A stretch of DNA of 64,000 bases from Ruminococcus sp. (GCA_015066705.1 SVNV01000004.1:1-64000), one strand, 5' to 3'; shown: positions 1 to 8,748, counted from the first letter of the stretch. Program-made: numbers and translations. Notes: generated by a model from the sequence alone, not told the origin.

Positions 1-206
1 ACGGACTTATTGAGAAAAACCCTTTTGAAAAAGGGTTATTTCTCAAACTCTTTTCCTAAAACTTTCAATTTAAAATCCCATATAGGGTTCAAACCCTATA
101 TGGGATTTTACGTTAAAAGTCTTTGGAAGGGGGGTTCGGGGGACAACCTTTCTTCAGAAAGGTTTCTCCCCGGTAAATTCATATAATATACTTCTATATG
201 GCTACC
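1..206 (+). repeat. Structured interspersed repeat, copy A (left end cut by window edge)
   Basis: First of three related ~230-bp elements in the window. It has a 5' hairpin (arms AACCCTTTT / AAAAGGGTT inside TTGAGAAA / TTTCTCAA), a long central stem (arms TCCCATATAGGG / CCCTATATGGGA), a closing helix CCTAAAACTTT / AAAGTCTTTGG, and a 3' hairpin (CAACCTTTCT / AGAAAGGTTT). The right end, near TATACTTCTATATGGCTACC, is the inverted counterpart of the left end of copy C, so the element has terminal inverted repeats. It lies 25 bp past the stop of the minus-strand cation exporter. No coding capacity. Confidence 0.8.
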
Positions 207-230
207 TACCTTAAAGTAGTGAGTTTTGTT

Positions 231-1409
231 TTACATCATATTAAAGCTTTCAAAATCAAAGGTTATAACCGTATAATACTTATGCTCGTATTCGCTGAGC
301 TTTTTATCAAGCATAGCCTTGATTTCAAGCTGTTTCCCTTCATAGCTACGAGGGATTACCATATCAAAAATCAGGTTTGTATGTTCGTTACCCTTAACCA
401 TTCTGAAATCATGTATTTTGAATTTCTCATCAATTTCCTTGATTTCACCAAGGACAACAGCTTTCATTTCATTAAGCTCCTCGTCATCGGTTACAACAGG
501 GTCATAGTGAATTACCATCTGAATTTTATGCTCCTCAAAAAACATTCTCTCGATATTATCAAGAAGCTCGTGAGCAATCATAACATCTTGATTTCTGTCG
601 ATTTCAGCGTGAACTGACGCAAATCTCTGTCCGGGTCCGTAGTCGTGCACCATAAGGTCGTGGATTCCCAAAATTCTGCTGTCGTACTGAAGCATACTAT
701 CAGAAATCAGTTTTACAAGCTCCTCATCAGGAGGTGCTCCCAGAAGTGGACTGATAGTTTCCTTAGCGGTATTTATTCCGCTTATGAAAATAAACAGCGA
801 AACCACAATTCCTATATATCCGTCAAGATTTATTCCGATAATCTCAGCAATTACAATTCCCACAAGCACGGAAGTAGTTGTTATAACGTCGTTTCTTGCA
901 TCGTCAGCGGTAGCAGAAATTGTAGCGCTCGAAATCTTCTTTGCAATTTTCTTATTAAAAATGAAAAGCCAGAGTTTACCAAAAATCGAAACAACCATAA
1001 CGATTGCAAGTGCCCTTGTGAAATTCACATCAGTAGGGTTGAGTATTTTTTCAATACTGCTTTTTGCAAGCTGAAAACCGATAATAAGTATCATTGCCGC
1101 AACCGCAAGTCCCGAAAGATATTCAAATCTTGCGTGACCGAATGGATGGTCCTCATCGGCAGGCTTTTTTGAAAGCTGAAATCCTATCAGCGTAACGATA
1201 GACGAGGTCGCATCGGTGAGGTTATTAAGTGCATCGGCTGTAATAGAAACACTTCCGCTGACAAGACCTACAAACATCTTTGCCACGCAAAGAATAATAT
1301 TACAAACAATACCCACAATTCCGGCAAGAGTTCCATAAATGCCTCTTACCTCAGGGTCTTTTACATTTTCGCTGTCTTTAACAAACAGTCTGATAAGAAC
1401 ACCTGTCAT
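231..1409 (-). CDS. Cation diffusion facilitator (CDF) family efflux protein
   Basis: 392 aa, the usual CDF length. The membrane half holds the two paired metal-site helices expected of the family: TADALNNLTD in the second helix and ATADDARNDVITT in the fifth. The loop DEDHPFGHARFEYLSG is a family signature. The C-terminal ~90 residues (from about VHDYGPGQRFASVHAEID) form the cytoplasmic dimerisation domain. It should exchange a divalent metal (Zn, Mn, Fe or similar; not decidable here) for protons across the cytoplasmic membrane. The start is supported by an AGGAGA site a few bases upstream. It ends next to structured repeat copy A, which may serve as its 3' end. Confidence 0.9.
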   Translation of the reverse strand: MTGVLIRLFVKDSENVKDPEVRGIYGTLAGIVGIVCNIILCVAKMFVGLVSGSVSITADALNNLTDATSSIVTLIGFQLSKKPADEDHPFGHARFEYLSGLAVAAMILIIGFQLAKSSIEKILNPTDVNFTRALAIVMVVSIFGKLWLFIFNKKIAKKISSATISATADDARNDVITTTSVLVGIVIAEIIGINLDGYIGIVVSLFIFISGINTAKETISPLLGAPPDEELVKLISDSMLQYDSRILGIHDLMVHDYGPGQRFASVHAEIDRNQDVMIAHELLDNIERMFFEEHKIQMVIHYDPVVTDDEELNEMKAVVLGEIKEIDEKFKIHDFRMVKGNEHTNLIFDMVIPRSYEGKQLEIKAMLDKKLSEYEHKYYTVITFDFESFNMM

Positions 1410-1422
1410 AAGCTTCTCCTAT

Positions 1423-1845
1423 TCAGATTTTCTTTTTCATAGCAACGTGAGGACAATGCTGGTCGTAATACATTTCACCATAGCATTCATATCCGATTTT
1501 TTCATAAAAGCCCTTAGCCTGAAGCTGTGCCGAAAGAAGGATTTCCTCAGCACCAAGCTCTTTTGCTTTTTGTTCAACGGCATTCATAACCTCTTCGCCG
1601 AGTCCCTGTTTTCTGTATTCCTTCAAAACAGCAACTCTACCCACATGCCAGCCCTCTTCACTCAAAAACACTCTTGCGGTCGCAACAGCTTTTTCGTCAA
1701 CAAACAGCACAGCATGCCACGCAATATCGTCTATTTCATCAAACTCATCGATAAAGCCCTGTTCTGAAACAAAAACCGTCTGTCTGATATTTATGCTAAG
1801 GGGGTTATTATTTATTCCTTGTTTTACAAGAATTTCCTTTTTCAT
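1423..1845 (-). CDS. GNAT-family N-acetyltransferase
   Basis: 140 aa. The N-terminal part (IRQTVFVSEQGF...DDIAWHAVLF) and the acetyl-CoA site RVAVLKEYRKQGLGEEVMNAVEQKA are those of the ElaA/YjcF-like branch of GNAT enzymes. The C-terminal LSAQLQAKGFYEKIGYECYGEMY completes the fold. The substrate is unknown. Its start lies one base from the stop of the ABC ATPase gene, so it is the last gene of the amino-acid transporter operon and probably translationally coupled to it. Functional connection to the transporter is only inferred from that coupling. Confidence 0.85.
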   Translation of the reverse strand: MKKEILVKQGINNNPLSINIRQTVFVSEQGFIDEFDEIDDIAWHAVLFVDEKAVATARVFLSEEGWHVGRVAVLKEYRKQGLGEEVMNAVEQKAKELGAEEILLSAQLQAKGFYEKIGYECYGEMYYDQHCPHVAMKKKI

Positions 1846-1846
1846 A

Positions 1847-2578
1847 TTACAAAACCTTTGATAAAAATTCTTTTAATCTGTCGCTCTTAGGATTGCTGAA
1901 AAACTCCTCAGGAGGTGCCTGTTCAACAATAACACCGTCGGACATAAACAACACTCTTGATGCAACTTCTCTTGCAAATCCCATTTCGTGAGTAACAACA
2001 ACCATTGTCATTCCGTCCTCAGCAAGCTCCTTCATAAGCTGTAAAACTTCCCCTACCATTTCAGGGTCAAGAGCAGAAGTCGGCTCATCAAAAAGGATAA
2101 CCTCAGGATTCATAGCAAGAGCTCGTGCGATAGCAATTCTCTGCTTCTGTCCGCCGGAAAGCTGTGCAGGATAGTTTTCCGCCTTATCAGAAAGTCCTAC
2201 CTTAACAAGAAGCTCATCAGCCTTTTTATTGGCTTCTTCCTTGGACATAAGCTTAAGCTTTACTGGTGCAAGAGTAATATTTTCTCTGATTGTAAGGTGT
2301 GGGAAAAGGTTGAAATGCTGAAAAACCATTCCTACCTTTTGTCTTAAAAGGTTAACTTCCTTTTCGCTTGCAGAAAGAATATCAGTACCGTTTATAAAAA
2401 TTTCGCCACTTGTAGGACGTCCCATAAGGTTGATACAACGAAGAAATGTACTTTTTCCTGAGCCTGAAGGCCCGATAATAACAACCTTTTCGCCCTTTTC
2501 GATTGTTTCGGTAATACCATTTAAAACTGCAAGCTCGCCGTTATCGAAGGACTTACAAAGATTTTTAATTTCTATCAT
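1847..2578 (-). CDS. glnQ: Polar amino-acid ABC transporter ATPase (GlnQ type)
   Basis: 243 aa from the chosen start MIEIKNL, preceded by AAGGAGA ten bases upstream; the upstream in-frame ATG lacks such a site. Walker [11 protein letters not shown]-loop [13 protein letters not shown], signature LSGGQKQR and Walker [15 protein letters not shown] are all intact, and the Q-loop wording is typical of the PAAT (glutamine/cystine/arginine) family. It energises import of a polar amino acid with the adjacent permease and binding lipoprotein. The start overlaps the end of the permease gene by about 14 bp. The precise amino acid cannot be told; the symbol marks the subfamily. Confidence 0.92.
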   Translation of the reverse strand: MIEIKNLCKSFDNGELAVLNGITETIEKGEKVVIIGPSGSGKSTFLRCINLMGRPTSGEIFINGTDILSASEKEVNLLRQKVGMVFQHFNLFPHLTIRENITLAPVKLKLMSKEEANKKADELLVKVGLSDKAENYPAQLSGGQKQRIAIARALAMNPEVILFDEPTSALDPEMVGEVLQLMKELAEDGMTMVVVTHEMGFAREVASRVLFMSDGVIVEQAPPEEFFSNPKSDRLKEFLSKVL

Positions 2579-3266
2579 TCTTTCCAAGTCTCCTTTCAAG
2601 CTTAGTTACAAGTGAAGTTAAAATCATTACCATAACAAGGTAAATAAGAGCTACTGCGATAAGAGGTAAAAATGCCTCGTATGTAGCACTTCTGATGATG
2701 TCGCCACCCTTTGTAAGGTCCTGTATCGCAATATAGCCTGCAACAGAGGTTTCCTTCAGAAGAACGATACACTCGTTAGCAAGTGAAGGCAGAACATTCT
2801 TGAATGCCTGTGGAAGAATAATAAACATCATAATTTTAGGATAGCTGAGACCAAGGCTTGCTCCTGCCTCAAACTGTCCGTTATCTATTGACATAATACC
2901 GCTTCGTACGATTTCAGCAACATAAGCGCCCGAATTAAGCCCGAATGCAATTACAGCTACCAGAATTTTATTTATATCAACAGTAGCAAAAATTACAAAG
3001 TAAAAAACAAGGAGCTGAACAACAACAGGAGTTCCTCTTATAACTGTGAGGTAAACCTTTGAAATTACATTCAAAAGCTTCAGCTTTCCTGTTTTGTCGT
3101 GGGTTGACCTTACTATTGCCACCAAAAAGCCTAAAACCATTCCCATAAGCACAGCAAGAAAGGTGATTAAAAGCGTAGTTTTAAGTCCGTTGGTAAGCTC
3201 TTTCCATCTGTCATCAACTATAAAAGTTTCATACAGCTTATCCTTGAACTCAATTAAAAATTCCAT
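2565..3266 (-). CDS. glnP: Polar amino-acid ABC transporter permease (GlnP type)
   Basis: 233 aa from [10 protein letters not shown]. An ATG six codons upstream overlaps the ribosome-binding sequence AGAGGA that serves the chosen start. The protein has four to five membrane helices and the His/Glu/Met-family permease loop ...[33 protein letters not shown], which contacts the ATPase. It forms the membrane channel of a polar amino-acid importer as a homodimer or with a partner. It sits between the binding protein gene and the ATPase gene. An intrinsic terminator lies between it and the binding protein gene upstream, so its expression should be lower than that of the binding protein. Confidence 0.92.
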   Translation of the reverse strand: MEFLIEFKDKLYETFIVDDRWKELTNGLKTTLLITFLAVLMGMVLGFLVAIVRSTHDKTGKLKLLNVISKVYLTVIRGTPVVVQLLVFYFVIFATVDINKILVAVIAFGLNSGAYVAEIVRSGIMSIDNGQFEAGASLGLSYPKIMMFIILPQAFKNVLPSLANECIVLLKETSVAGYIAIQDLTKGGDIIRSATYEAFLPLIAVALIYLVMVMILTSLVTKLERRLGKNDRN

Positions 3267-3300
3267 AGAAAAAATTCCTCTCAATAGGTTAGTTGCATTT

Positions 3301-3336
3301 AAAAAGGCTATCGCTTAAACAAGATAGCCTTTTTGT
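3301..3336 (-). terminator. Intrinsic terminator / attenuator between glnH and glnP
   Basis: Arms GGCTATC and GATAGCC with A/T runs on both sides. It follows the binding-protein stop on the minus strand and precedes the permease gene, a common arrangement that gives excess binding protein over membrane components. Confidence 0.8.
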
Positions 3337-3341
3337 CTTTA

Positions 3342-4121
3342 TTATTTTTTTCTTACGATTACAACCTGTTCAGCTGTTGTGTATGAATCTGAGAAGTCAA
3401 CGTTCTTAAGTCTGTCTTCTGTAACTGTCATACCTGCAACGCCTACGTCAGCCTTACCTGAATTTACAGCCGCAATAATTGAATCAAATGCCATATCAGT
3501 AATCTTGAGTTCATAGCCAAGATGGTCACATACAGCCTGCATCATATCAACGTCAAAGCCTACAACCTTTCCGCCTTCCTTAAGCTCATAAGGTGGAAAT
3601 TCTGCGTTTGTAGCCATTGTAAGTGTTCCGTTTGGATATGTAGTACCGTCCGGTGTCTTATAAGGATTCTTACCCTTGTCTTCACCAATCCAGTTAGCCT
3701 TGATGCTGTCAAGTGTACCGTTTTCTTTCAGAGCCTTGAGAGCGTCGTTGATTTTAGTTGTAAGCTCTGTGTTGCCCTTCTTGATTGCAATAGCATACTC
3801 TTCAGGCTCAAACTTTTCATCAAGAATCTTAAGGTCATCATTCTTTTTAACAAAAACCTTTGCAGGCTCGCTGTCGATAATTACAGCGTCAACCTTACCC
3901 TGCTTGAGAGCCTGAACAGCGTCAGCACCCTTATTGTATTTTTCAACTTCCTTAGTATATTTTTCAGCGTAACTCATTCCAACAGTACCAAGCTGAACGC
4001 CGATTTTCTTTCCTTCAAGGTCATCAAGCTTGTGAACACTGTTTGGCTCAGGTCCGCCACAGCCTGTGAGCATCATTGCACCAATCATTACTGCACATAC
4101 AGCAGATAAAATTTTTTTCAT
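3342..4121 (-). CDS. Amino-acid ABC transporter substrate-binding lipoprotein
   Basis: 259 aa from MKKILSA, preceded by GAAAGGA. It has a lipoprotein signal peptide (MKKILSAVCAVMIGAMMLTGCGG, lipobox LTGC with the lipidated Cys near residue 20). The remainder is a family-3 solute-binding domain: GKKIGVQLGTVGMSYAEKY near the N-terminus, and NAEFPPYELKEGGKVVGFDVDM plus AGMTVTEDRLKNVDFSDSY further on. The order of lobes looks circularly shifted: the segment resembling the usual N-terminal start (TMATNAEFPPYEL) lies in the second half, after a segment that usually comes later. Anchored outside the membrane, it would deliver a polar amino acid to the permease. First gene of the operon. Confidence 0.9.
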   Translation of the reverse strand: MKKILSAVCAVMIGAMMLTGCGGPEPNSVHKLDDLEGKKIGVQLGTVGMSYAEKYTKEVEKYNKGADAVQALKQGKVDAVIIDSEPAKVFVKKNDDLKILDEKFEPEEYAIAIKKGNTELTTKINDALKALKENGTLDSIKANWIGEDKGKNPYKTPDGTTYPNGTLTMATNAEFPPYELKEGGKVVGFDVDMMQAVCDHLGYELKITDMAFDSIIAAVNSGKADVGVAGMTVTEDRLKNVDFSDSYTTAEQVVIVRKK

Positions 4122-4165
4122 AAAAAAAGCATCCTTTCTGTATAAATATACATTATTTGAAATAC

Positions 4166-4194
4166 AGTATACCATAAATATTAATTCAAGTCAA
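4166..4194 (-). promoter_or_regulatory. Promoter for the amino-acid ABC operon
   Basis: On the minus strand TTGACT, 17 bp, TATACT. It lies about 45 bp upstream of the binding-protein start and fits a housekeeping sigma factor promoter. Confidence 0.8.
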
Positions 4195-4213
4195 CGAAAT
4201 TTTAACACATTTA

Positions 4214-4242
4214 TTGCTTTTTTAACAATTATGTGGTATACT
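4214..4242 (+). promoter_or_regulatory. Promoter of tRNA-Arg
   Basis: TTGCTT, 17 bp, TATACT, ending 13 bp before the tRNA 5' end. Confidence 0.7.
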
Positions 4243-4255
4243 TTTATCATTACAA

Positions 4256-4330
4256 GCCTCCTTAGTTCAATGGATAGAATAAATCCCTCCTAAGGATTAG
4301 ATGTGGGTTCGATTCCCGCAGGGGGTGCCA
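4256..4330 (+). tRNA. tRNA-Arg (anticodon CCT)
   Basis: Cloverleaf can be drawn: acceptor GCCTCCT with AGGGGGT, anticodon stem AATCC / GGATT around loop CTCCTAA, and T-stem GTGGG / CCCGC. The anticodon CCT reads AGG. CCA is encoded at the 3' end. Own promoter and terminator. Confidence 0.92.
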
Positions 4331-4334
4331 GAAG

Positions 4335-4370
4335 AAAAGCTGTACAGATAATCTGTACAGCTTTTTTCTT
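4335..4370. terminator. Bidirectional terminator after tRNA-Arg and clpC
   Basis: Arms AAGCTGTACAGA / TCTGTACAGCTT followed by a T-run on the plus strand. It also abuts the stop of the minus-strand Clp gene. Confidence 0.85.
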
Positions 4371-6740
4371 TTACACTATTTCACACTGAGAATTAACAGC
4401 GTTAGCTACTATTGCATCTTGACAGAATTCAATTCTGCCGTTACTTTCCCCTTTAAATAAAAGGTCGCAAAGCATAGGCTCGATTTCCTTTGCGATTATT
4501 TTTCTGATACCTCTGGCGTTGCCATCTTTCTGCATTTTGCCGACACGTGAAGCGATTTCCTGACACACTTCCTCAGAAAAACTGAGAGAAAGACCTGCTT
4601 TACCTGTTCTTTCGCAAAGCTGTGAAAGCTGTTTTCTGGTAATCTCAGAAAGAGTATCAACACCCAGCCTCTCAAAAACAACAACCTCATCAATTCGGTT
4701 TAAAAGCTCAGGAGAAAAGAATTTTTTTATCTCTCTCATAACCTCTTTTTTAAGGATTTTGTAGTCATAATCGTCGCTTTTTGCAAATCCCACAGAGGCT
4801 TCGTCGCTGACTTTTCTTGCACCGAGATTAGAAGTCATAATTACAATAGTGTTTCTGAATGAAACCTTACGTCCCTGAGAATCGGTTACAAACCCCTCCT
4901 CTAAAATCTGAAGCAGTATGTTTGAAACGTTAGGGTGAGCTTTTTCAATTTCATCAAAAAGCACCACCGAATAAGGCTTTCGTCTTACCTGTTCAGTAAG
5001 CTGTCCTCCGTCCTCGTATCCCACATACCCCGGTGGCGAGCCTATAAGCCGTGAAACATTATGCTTATCCATATATTCAGACATATCAAGACGGATAATT
5101 GCCTCTTCACTGTTGTAAAGGCTTTTGGCAAGCGCCTTTGAAAGCTGTGTTTTTCCCACTCCGCTTGTTCCCGCAAAAACAAAAGAACCAATAGGTCGGT
5201 TTTCCTCACAAAGTCCCGTCCTGCCTCGTCTTACCGCATCGCATACCGCTTTCACCGCCTTTTCCTGACCGATAACCTCCTTTGAAAGCTCCATTTCAAG
5301 TCCTTTAAGTCGGGAAATCTCCGATTCAAGAACATTTCCCACAGGTATATCCGTCCACTCCGATACTACTCTTGCAACCTCCTCCGGCTTTACCCAGACT
5401 GTTTCCACAGCGACCTTTTGAGTAAGCTCATTGAGATAGTCCTGCTTTGTAATTTTCCCTGCGATGTAATCGTTAAAAACCTCTGAAATATTCTTACTGT
5501 TTGTCTTTTTCTGCTGAGCTTCTATCCTTGCTCTGGAACACGCCTCGTCGATTATATCCACCGCTTTATCAGGAAAAAATCTGTCATTTATATATCGTTT
5601 TGCAAGCTCGACCGCCTTTAAAACCGATTCTTCCTTGATTTTTACCTTGTGATACTCCTCGTATTTAGGTACAAGCCCTTTGAGGATTTCTATTGTGGTT
5701 TCTTCGTCAGGCTCATTTATGGTTACCGGTTGGAATCGTCTTTCAAGAGCACTGTCCTTTTCGATATATCGTCGGTATTCATCAAAAGTAGTTGCACCTA
5801 TAAGCTGTATTTCGCCTCTTGCAAGCTGAGGCTTTAAAATATTTGCAGCATCTATTGCACCCTCCGCTGCACCTGCACCGATAATTGCGTGAATTTCATC
5901 AATAAAGAGAATCACATTTCCTGCCGAAACCGCTTCATCAAGACAGGATTTGAGTCTTTCTTCAAAGTCGCCTCGGTATTTTGCACCCGCAAGAAGCATT
6001 GACAAATCAAGGGTATAGATTCTCTTTTCCTGCAAAGGTTCGGGTACCGCACCATTTACTATGAGTCTTGCAAGTCCCTCAATTATTGCAGATTTTCCAA
6101 CACCTGCTTCACCCACGAGGCAGGGGTTATTTTTTGTTCTTCGTGATAGAATTCTTATTATTCTGTCAAGCTCCTTTTCTCTGCATAAAAGCGGGTCAAA
6201 TTTTGAAGTTTCGCTTTTTCTTGTAAGCTCTTTTCCGAAGCGTTCAAGCTTTGAAAGCTTTTCCTTTGAACGGTTTACAAGTGTTATTTCATTGTTATGT
6301 GCCATCGAGCAATCGCTGTAAAGCTTTGAAAGATTAGCGTCAAGCTCCCTGAGAATAGTTATTCCGCAACACTCAGACTGTCTTAAAAGCATAGTAAAAA
6401 GGTGTTCGCTGCCTGCCAGCTTACAGCCGAAATTATTTGCAAGAGTTACTGCTCCGTTAATAATTTTCACGGCAGTAGGTGTGAAATCATCAAAATTAAG
6501 CCTGCATGGCGTTCCCTTTCCCACCATTGAAACTATCTTCTGAAAAACCTCTTTTTTGGTTATTCCGTTTTTTACAAGTATGGTATGAGCCGCACTGTTT
6601 GGTTCTTCTATCATAGCAAGCAGAAGATGCTCGCTTCCTACATAGGTATGGCCAAGCTTACCGGCATTTGAAACTGCACATCTGAGAATATCCCTGCATT
6701 TTTCGGTAAAGCTCTCAGGACTTACAGAAAATCTATCCAT
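4371..6740 (-). CDS. clpC: ClpC-like AAA+ protein unfoldase
   Basis: 789 aa from MDRFSVSPESF, preceded by GGGAGG; an upstream in-frame ATG 21 codons earlier has no such site. Two Clp-N repeats occupy about residues 1-145. AAA1 has Walker A GEAGVGKSA and Walker B VILFIDEIHAIIGAG; AAA2 has Walker A GTSGVGKTQ and Walker B VVLFDEIEKAHP. It should unfold substrates and feed them to ClpP. The linker between the two AAA modules is short and I see no UVR-like McsB/adaptor helix pair, unlike Bacillus ClpC. CtsR, McsA and McsB genes are not beside it. ClpA-like naming is possible; ClpC fits the phylum better. Confidence 0.85.
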   Translation of the reverse strand: MDRFSVSPESFTEKCRDILRCAVSNAGKLGHTYVGSEHLLLAMIEEPNSAAHTILVKNGITKKEVFQKIVSMVGKGTPCRLNFDDFTPTAVKIINGAVTLANNFGCKLAGSEHLFTMLLRQSECCGITILRELDANLSKLYSDCSMAHNNEITLVNRSKEKLSKLERFGKELTRKSETSKFDPLLCREKELDRIIRILSRRTKNNPCLVGEAGVGKSAIIEGLARLIVNGAVPEPLQEKRIYTLDLSMLLAGAKYRGDFEERLKSCLDEAVSAGNVILFIDEIHAIIGAGAAEGAIDAANILKPQLARGEIQLIGATTFDEYRRYIEKDSALERRFQPVTINEPDEETTIEILKGLVPKYEEYHKVKIKEESVLKAVELAKRYINDRFFPDKAVDIIDEACSRARIEAQQKKTNSKNISEVFNDYIAGKITKQDYLNELTQKVAVETVWVKPEEVARVVSEWTDIPVGNVLESEISRLKGLEMELSKEVIGQEKAVKAVCDAVRRGRTGLCEENRPIGSFVFAGTSGVGKTQLSKALAKSLYNSEEAIIRLDMSEYMDKHNVSRLIGSPPGYVGYEDGGQLTEQVRRKPYSVVLFDEIEKAHPNVSNILLQILEEGFVTDSQGRKVSFRNTIVIMTSNLGARKVSDEASVGFAKSDDYDYKILKKEVMREIKKFFSPELLNRIDEVVVFERLGVDTLSEITRKQLSQLCERTGKAGLSLSFSEEVCQEIASRVGKMQKDGNARGIRKIIAKEIEPMLCDLLFKGESNGRIEFCQDAIVANAVNSQCEIV

Positions 6741-6967
6741 AACATTCCTCCCTTCAATAAATGCCAAATCTTTGTTACACTTTAAATATTGGCAGTTTTT
6801 CAATTTGTATTCGCATAAACTATTTTATGCAAAACAAAAGGCAACATTTACTTGTAACACATTTTCTCTTTTTCCATAAACTGTACTATAAGGCGGCGCA
6901 AACAGAGCCTTTCAAACAGAGGAAATACTTATGCAAAGCCTTAAAATCAATTAAAGGAGTGCTTTTT

Positions 6968-7108
6968 ATGAACGGATTTGGTGGATGCTGGTGGATTATT
7001 ATCCTTATTCTTATCCTTTGCTGCTGTGGCTGTGGCGGTAACGGCAACAACAACTGGGGCGGTTGTGGAAACAACAGCAACAACTGTGGCTGTGGTTGCG
7101 ACTGCTAA
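6968..7108 (+). CDS. Cys/Gly/Asn-rich membrane micro-protein
   Basis: 46 aa, preceded by AAAGGAG. Residues 1-7 are polar, residues 8-17 form one short hydrophobic segment (WWIIILILIL), and the tail is built almost only from Cys, Gly and Asn, with about nine cysteines after the helix. Similar tiny proteins in Clostridia carry misleading automatic names such as 'chorion class high-cysteine protein', and YjcZ-type sporulation peptides share the Gly-rich/one-helix design; both links are from memory. No function can be assigned. Metal binding or cross-linking by the cysteine tail is only a guess. It is followed by its own strong terminator, which argues for a real transcription unit. Confidence 0.75.
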   Translation: MNGFGGCWWIIILILILCCCGCGGNGNNNWGGCGNNSNNCGCGCDC

Positions 7109-7113
7109 TGAAT

Positions 7114-7158
7114 AAAAAAGCCCGTCTTTCGTAATGAAAGGCGGGTATTTTTTATTTT
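7114..7158. terminator. Bidirectional terminator between micro-protein gene and MATE gene
   Basis: Arms CCCGTCTTTC / GAAAGGCGGG with an A-run before and a T-run after. It serves both converging genes and overlaps the MATE stop region. Confidence 0.85.
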
Positions 7159-8528
7159 TCGTTTTCTATTTCGAGTCTTCTGATTCTCCTGAAATCAAAC
7201 ACAACAAGTATAATCGCAAGGAGAAATGCAGAAGTATCTGCTATCGGGCCTGCATACATTATTCCGTCTATTCCAAAAAACATAGGAAGCAGTATAACAA
7301 GTGGCACAAGGAAAATAACCTGTCTTGTCAGTGCTATAAAAGTACCTTTAATAGCTTTTCCGATTGCGGTAAAGAATGTTGTTGTTACCGGCTGGATACC
7401 GTTAAGCGCCATTCCCATAAGAAAAATTTTCAGAAGTCTTACACCAAAACGCAGATACGCAGGGTCGTTTTCCTTTCCGAAAAGGGATAAAATCTGCTCC
7501 GGAAACAGCTGAAGCAATATAAATCCGGTTGTAGAAACAATGGTCGCTGTAAGCACAGCTTTAAGATATGCCTCTTTAACACGCTTATATTTTCCTGCAC
7601 CGTAATTAAAGCTGACTATCGGCTGATGTCCCTGAGCAATTCCTATTACAACAGCCATAAAAATCATAGAAACCTTCATTACAATTCCCGAGCAGGCAAG
7701 CGGAATATCGCTTCCGTAAACAGACTGTTTTCCATACGTTGTCATACTGTTATTCATAACAATCTGAACAAGAGTCATTGCAAGCTGATTGAAAAAGCTG
7801 GCAATTCCAAGTATACAGATTGACCCTGAAATTTTAATGTCAAATCTGAAATATTCCCTTTTGATTTCGATATGCTTGAATTTTCTCAGGTACATAATAT
7901 TCATCACAAAGGAAACAAACTGTCCCAGTACTGTGGCGATTGCAGCACCCTTTATTCCCCAGAATTTAATAAAAACCGGGTCGCAGACAGTGTTTACAAC
8001 AGCTCCCGAAACCATACTTATCATCGAATAGGTAGGGCTTCCGTCAGCTCTGATAAGGTGGTTGAGTCCTGTTACAGCAGTTGCAAAAGGAAGTCCTATT
8101 GCAATTATTCCCGTATAGTCAAGAGCATAAGGCAAAACATCTTTTGTAGCACCAAAAAACACCAGAAGCGGTTTTAAAAAAATTAGAGTTATTGTTCCCA
8201 ACACAACGCCGCACACAACAAGCATAAGTATCGAGTTACAGGTGGCCCTGTTTGCCTGCTCCTGTTTTTTTGCACCCAGAAGAAGATTTTGTTTTGCTGC
8301 ACCTCCCGTACCAATGAGAAGTGAAAATGCAAGTGAAATTGTTGTCAGAGGAAAAGCTACATTTGTAGCGGCATTTCCGTGATAGCCAATCATATTACCG
8401 ATAAAAATCTGGTCAACTATATTGTAAATTGCACTTACGAGCATTGCGATAATACTTGGTATAGCAAATTTGAGCATCAGGGTTGTGACCTTTTCATACC
8501 CCAGCGGATTTCCTTTATTTTCAGTCAT
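7152..8528 (-). CDS. MATE-family multidrug/cation antiporter
   Basis: 458 aa from MTENKGNPLGYEKV, with GGAG about seven bases upstream; the longer in-frame start lacks a site. Twelve hydrophobic segments in two repeats of six. The opening ...LMLKFAIPSIIAMLVSAIYNIVDQIFIGNMIGYHGNAA is the MATE signature, and QGHQPIVSFNYGAGKYKRVKEA is the matching loop in the second half. Members exchange drugs or metabolites for Na+ or H+ at the cytoplasmic membrane; the substrate is not predictable. Single-gene unit, divergent from typA. Confidence 0.92.
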   Translation of the reverse strand: MTENKGNPLGYEKVTTLMLKFAIPSIIAMLVSAIYNIVDQIFIGNMIGYHGNAATNVAFPLTTISLAFSLLIGTGGAAKQNLLLGAKKQEQANRATCNSILMLVVCGVVLGTITLIFLKPLLVFFGATKDVLPYALDYTGIIAIGLPFATAVTGLNHLIRADGSPTYSMISMVSGAVVNTVCDPVFIKFWGIKGAAIATVLGQFVSFVMNIMYLRKFKHIEIKREYFRFDIKISGSICILGIASFFNQLAMTLVQIVMNNSMTTYGKQSVYGSDIPLACSGIVMKVSMIFMAVVIGIAQGHQPIVSFNYGAGKYKRVKEAYLKAVLTATIVSTTGFILLQLFPEQILSLFGKENDPAYLRFGVRLLKIFLMGMALNGIQPVTTTFFTAIGKAIKGTFIALTRQVIFLVPLVILLPMFFGIDGIMYAGPIADTSAFLLAIILVVFDFRRIRRLEIENEK

Positions 8529-8671
8529 TATTCTTACTCCGTTTTTCAAAAAAATACTACATAATCCTACAAATCAAAATTATAGCACAAACAAATGAAT
8601 ATTTGACATAAATAAAATTAACTATTGTTCACAAAAATACTGAAAAAGGCTGATTTTAAAGGGGACTTTCC

Positions 8672-8700
8672 TTGACATAGGTATGTAATTGTGCTAAAAT
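8672..8700 (+). promoter_or_regulatory. Promoter of typA
   Basis: TTGACA, 17 bp, TAAAAT, about 50 bp before the start codon. Confidence 0.85.
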
Positions 8701-8748
8701 AAACGTTGCGACAAAATGTCCCTTTAGATATGGAGGAATTTTAATTTT

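Noticed and set aside
645..1172. 175-codon plus-strand frame
   Set aside because: Antisense to the CDF exporter gene; composition (many Cys, His, Asn, Tyr) is typical of a shadow frame.
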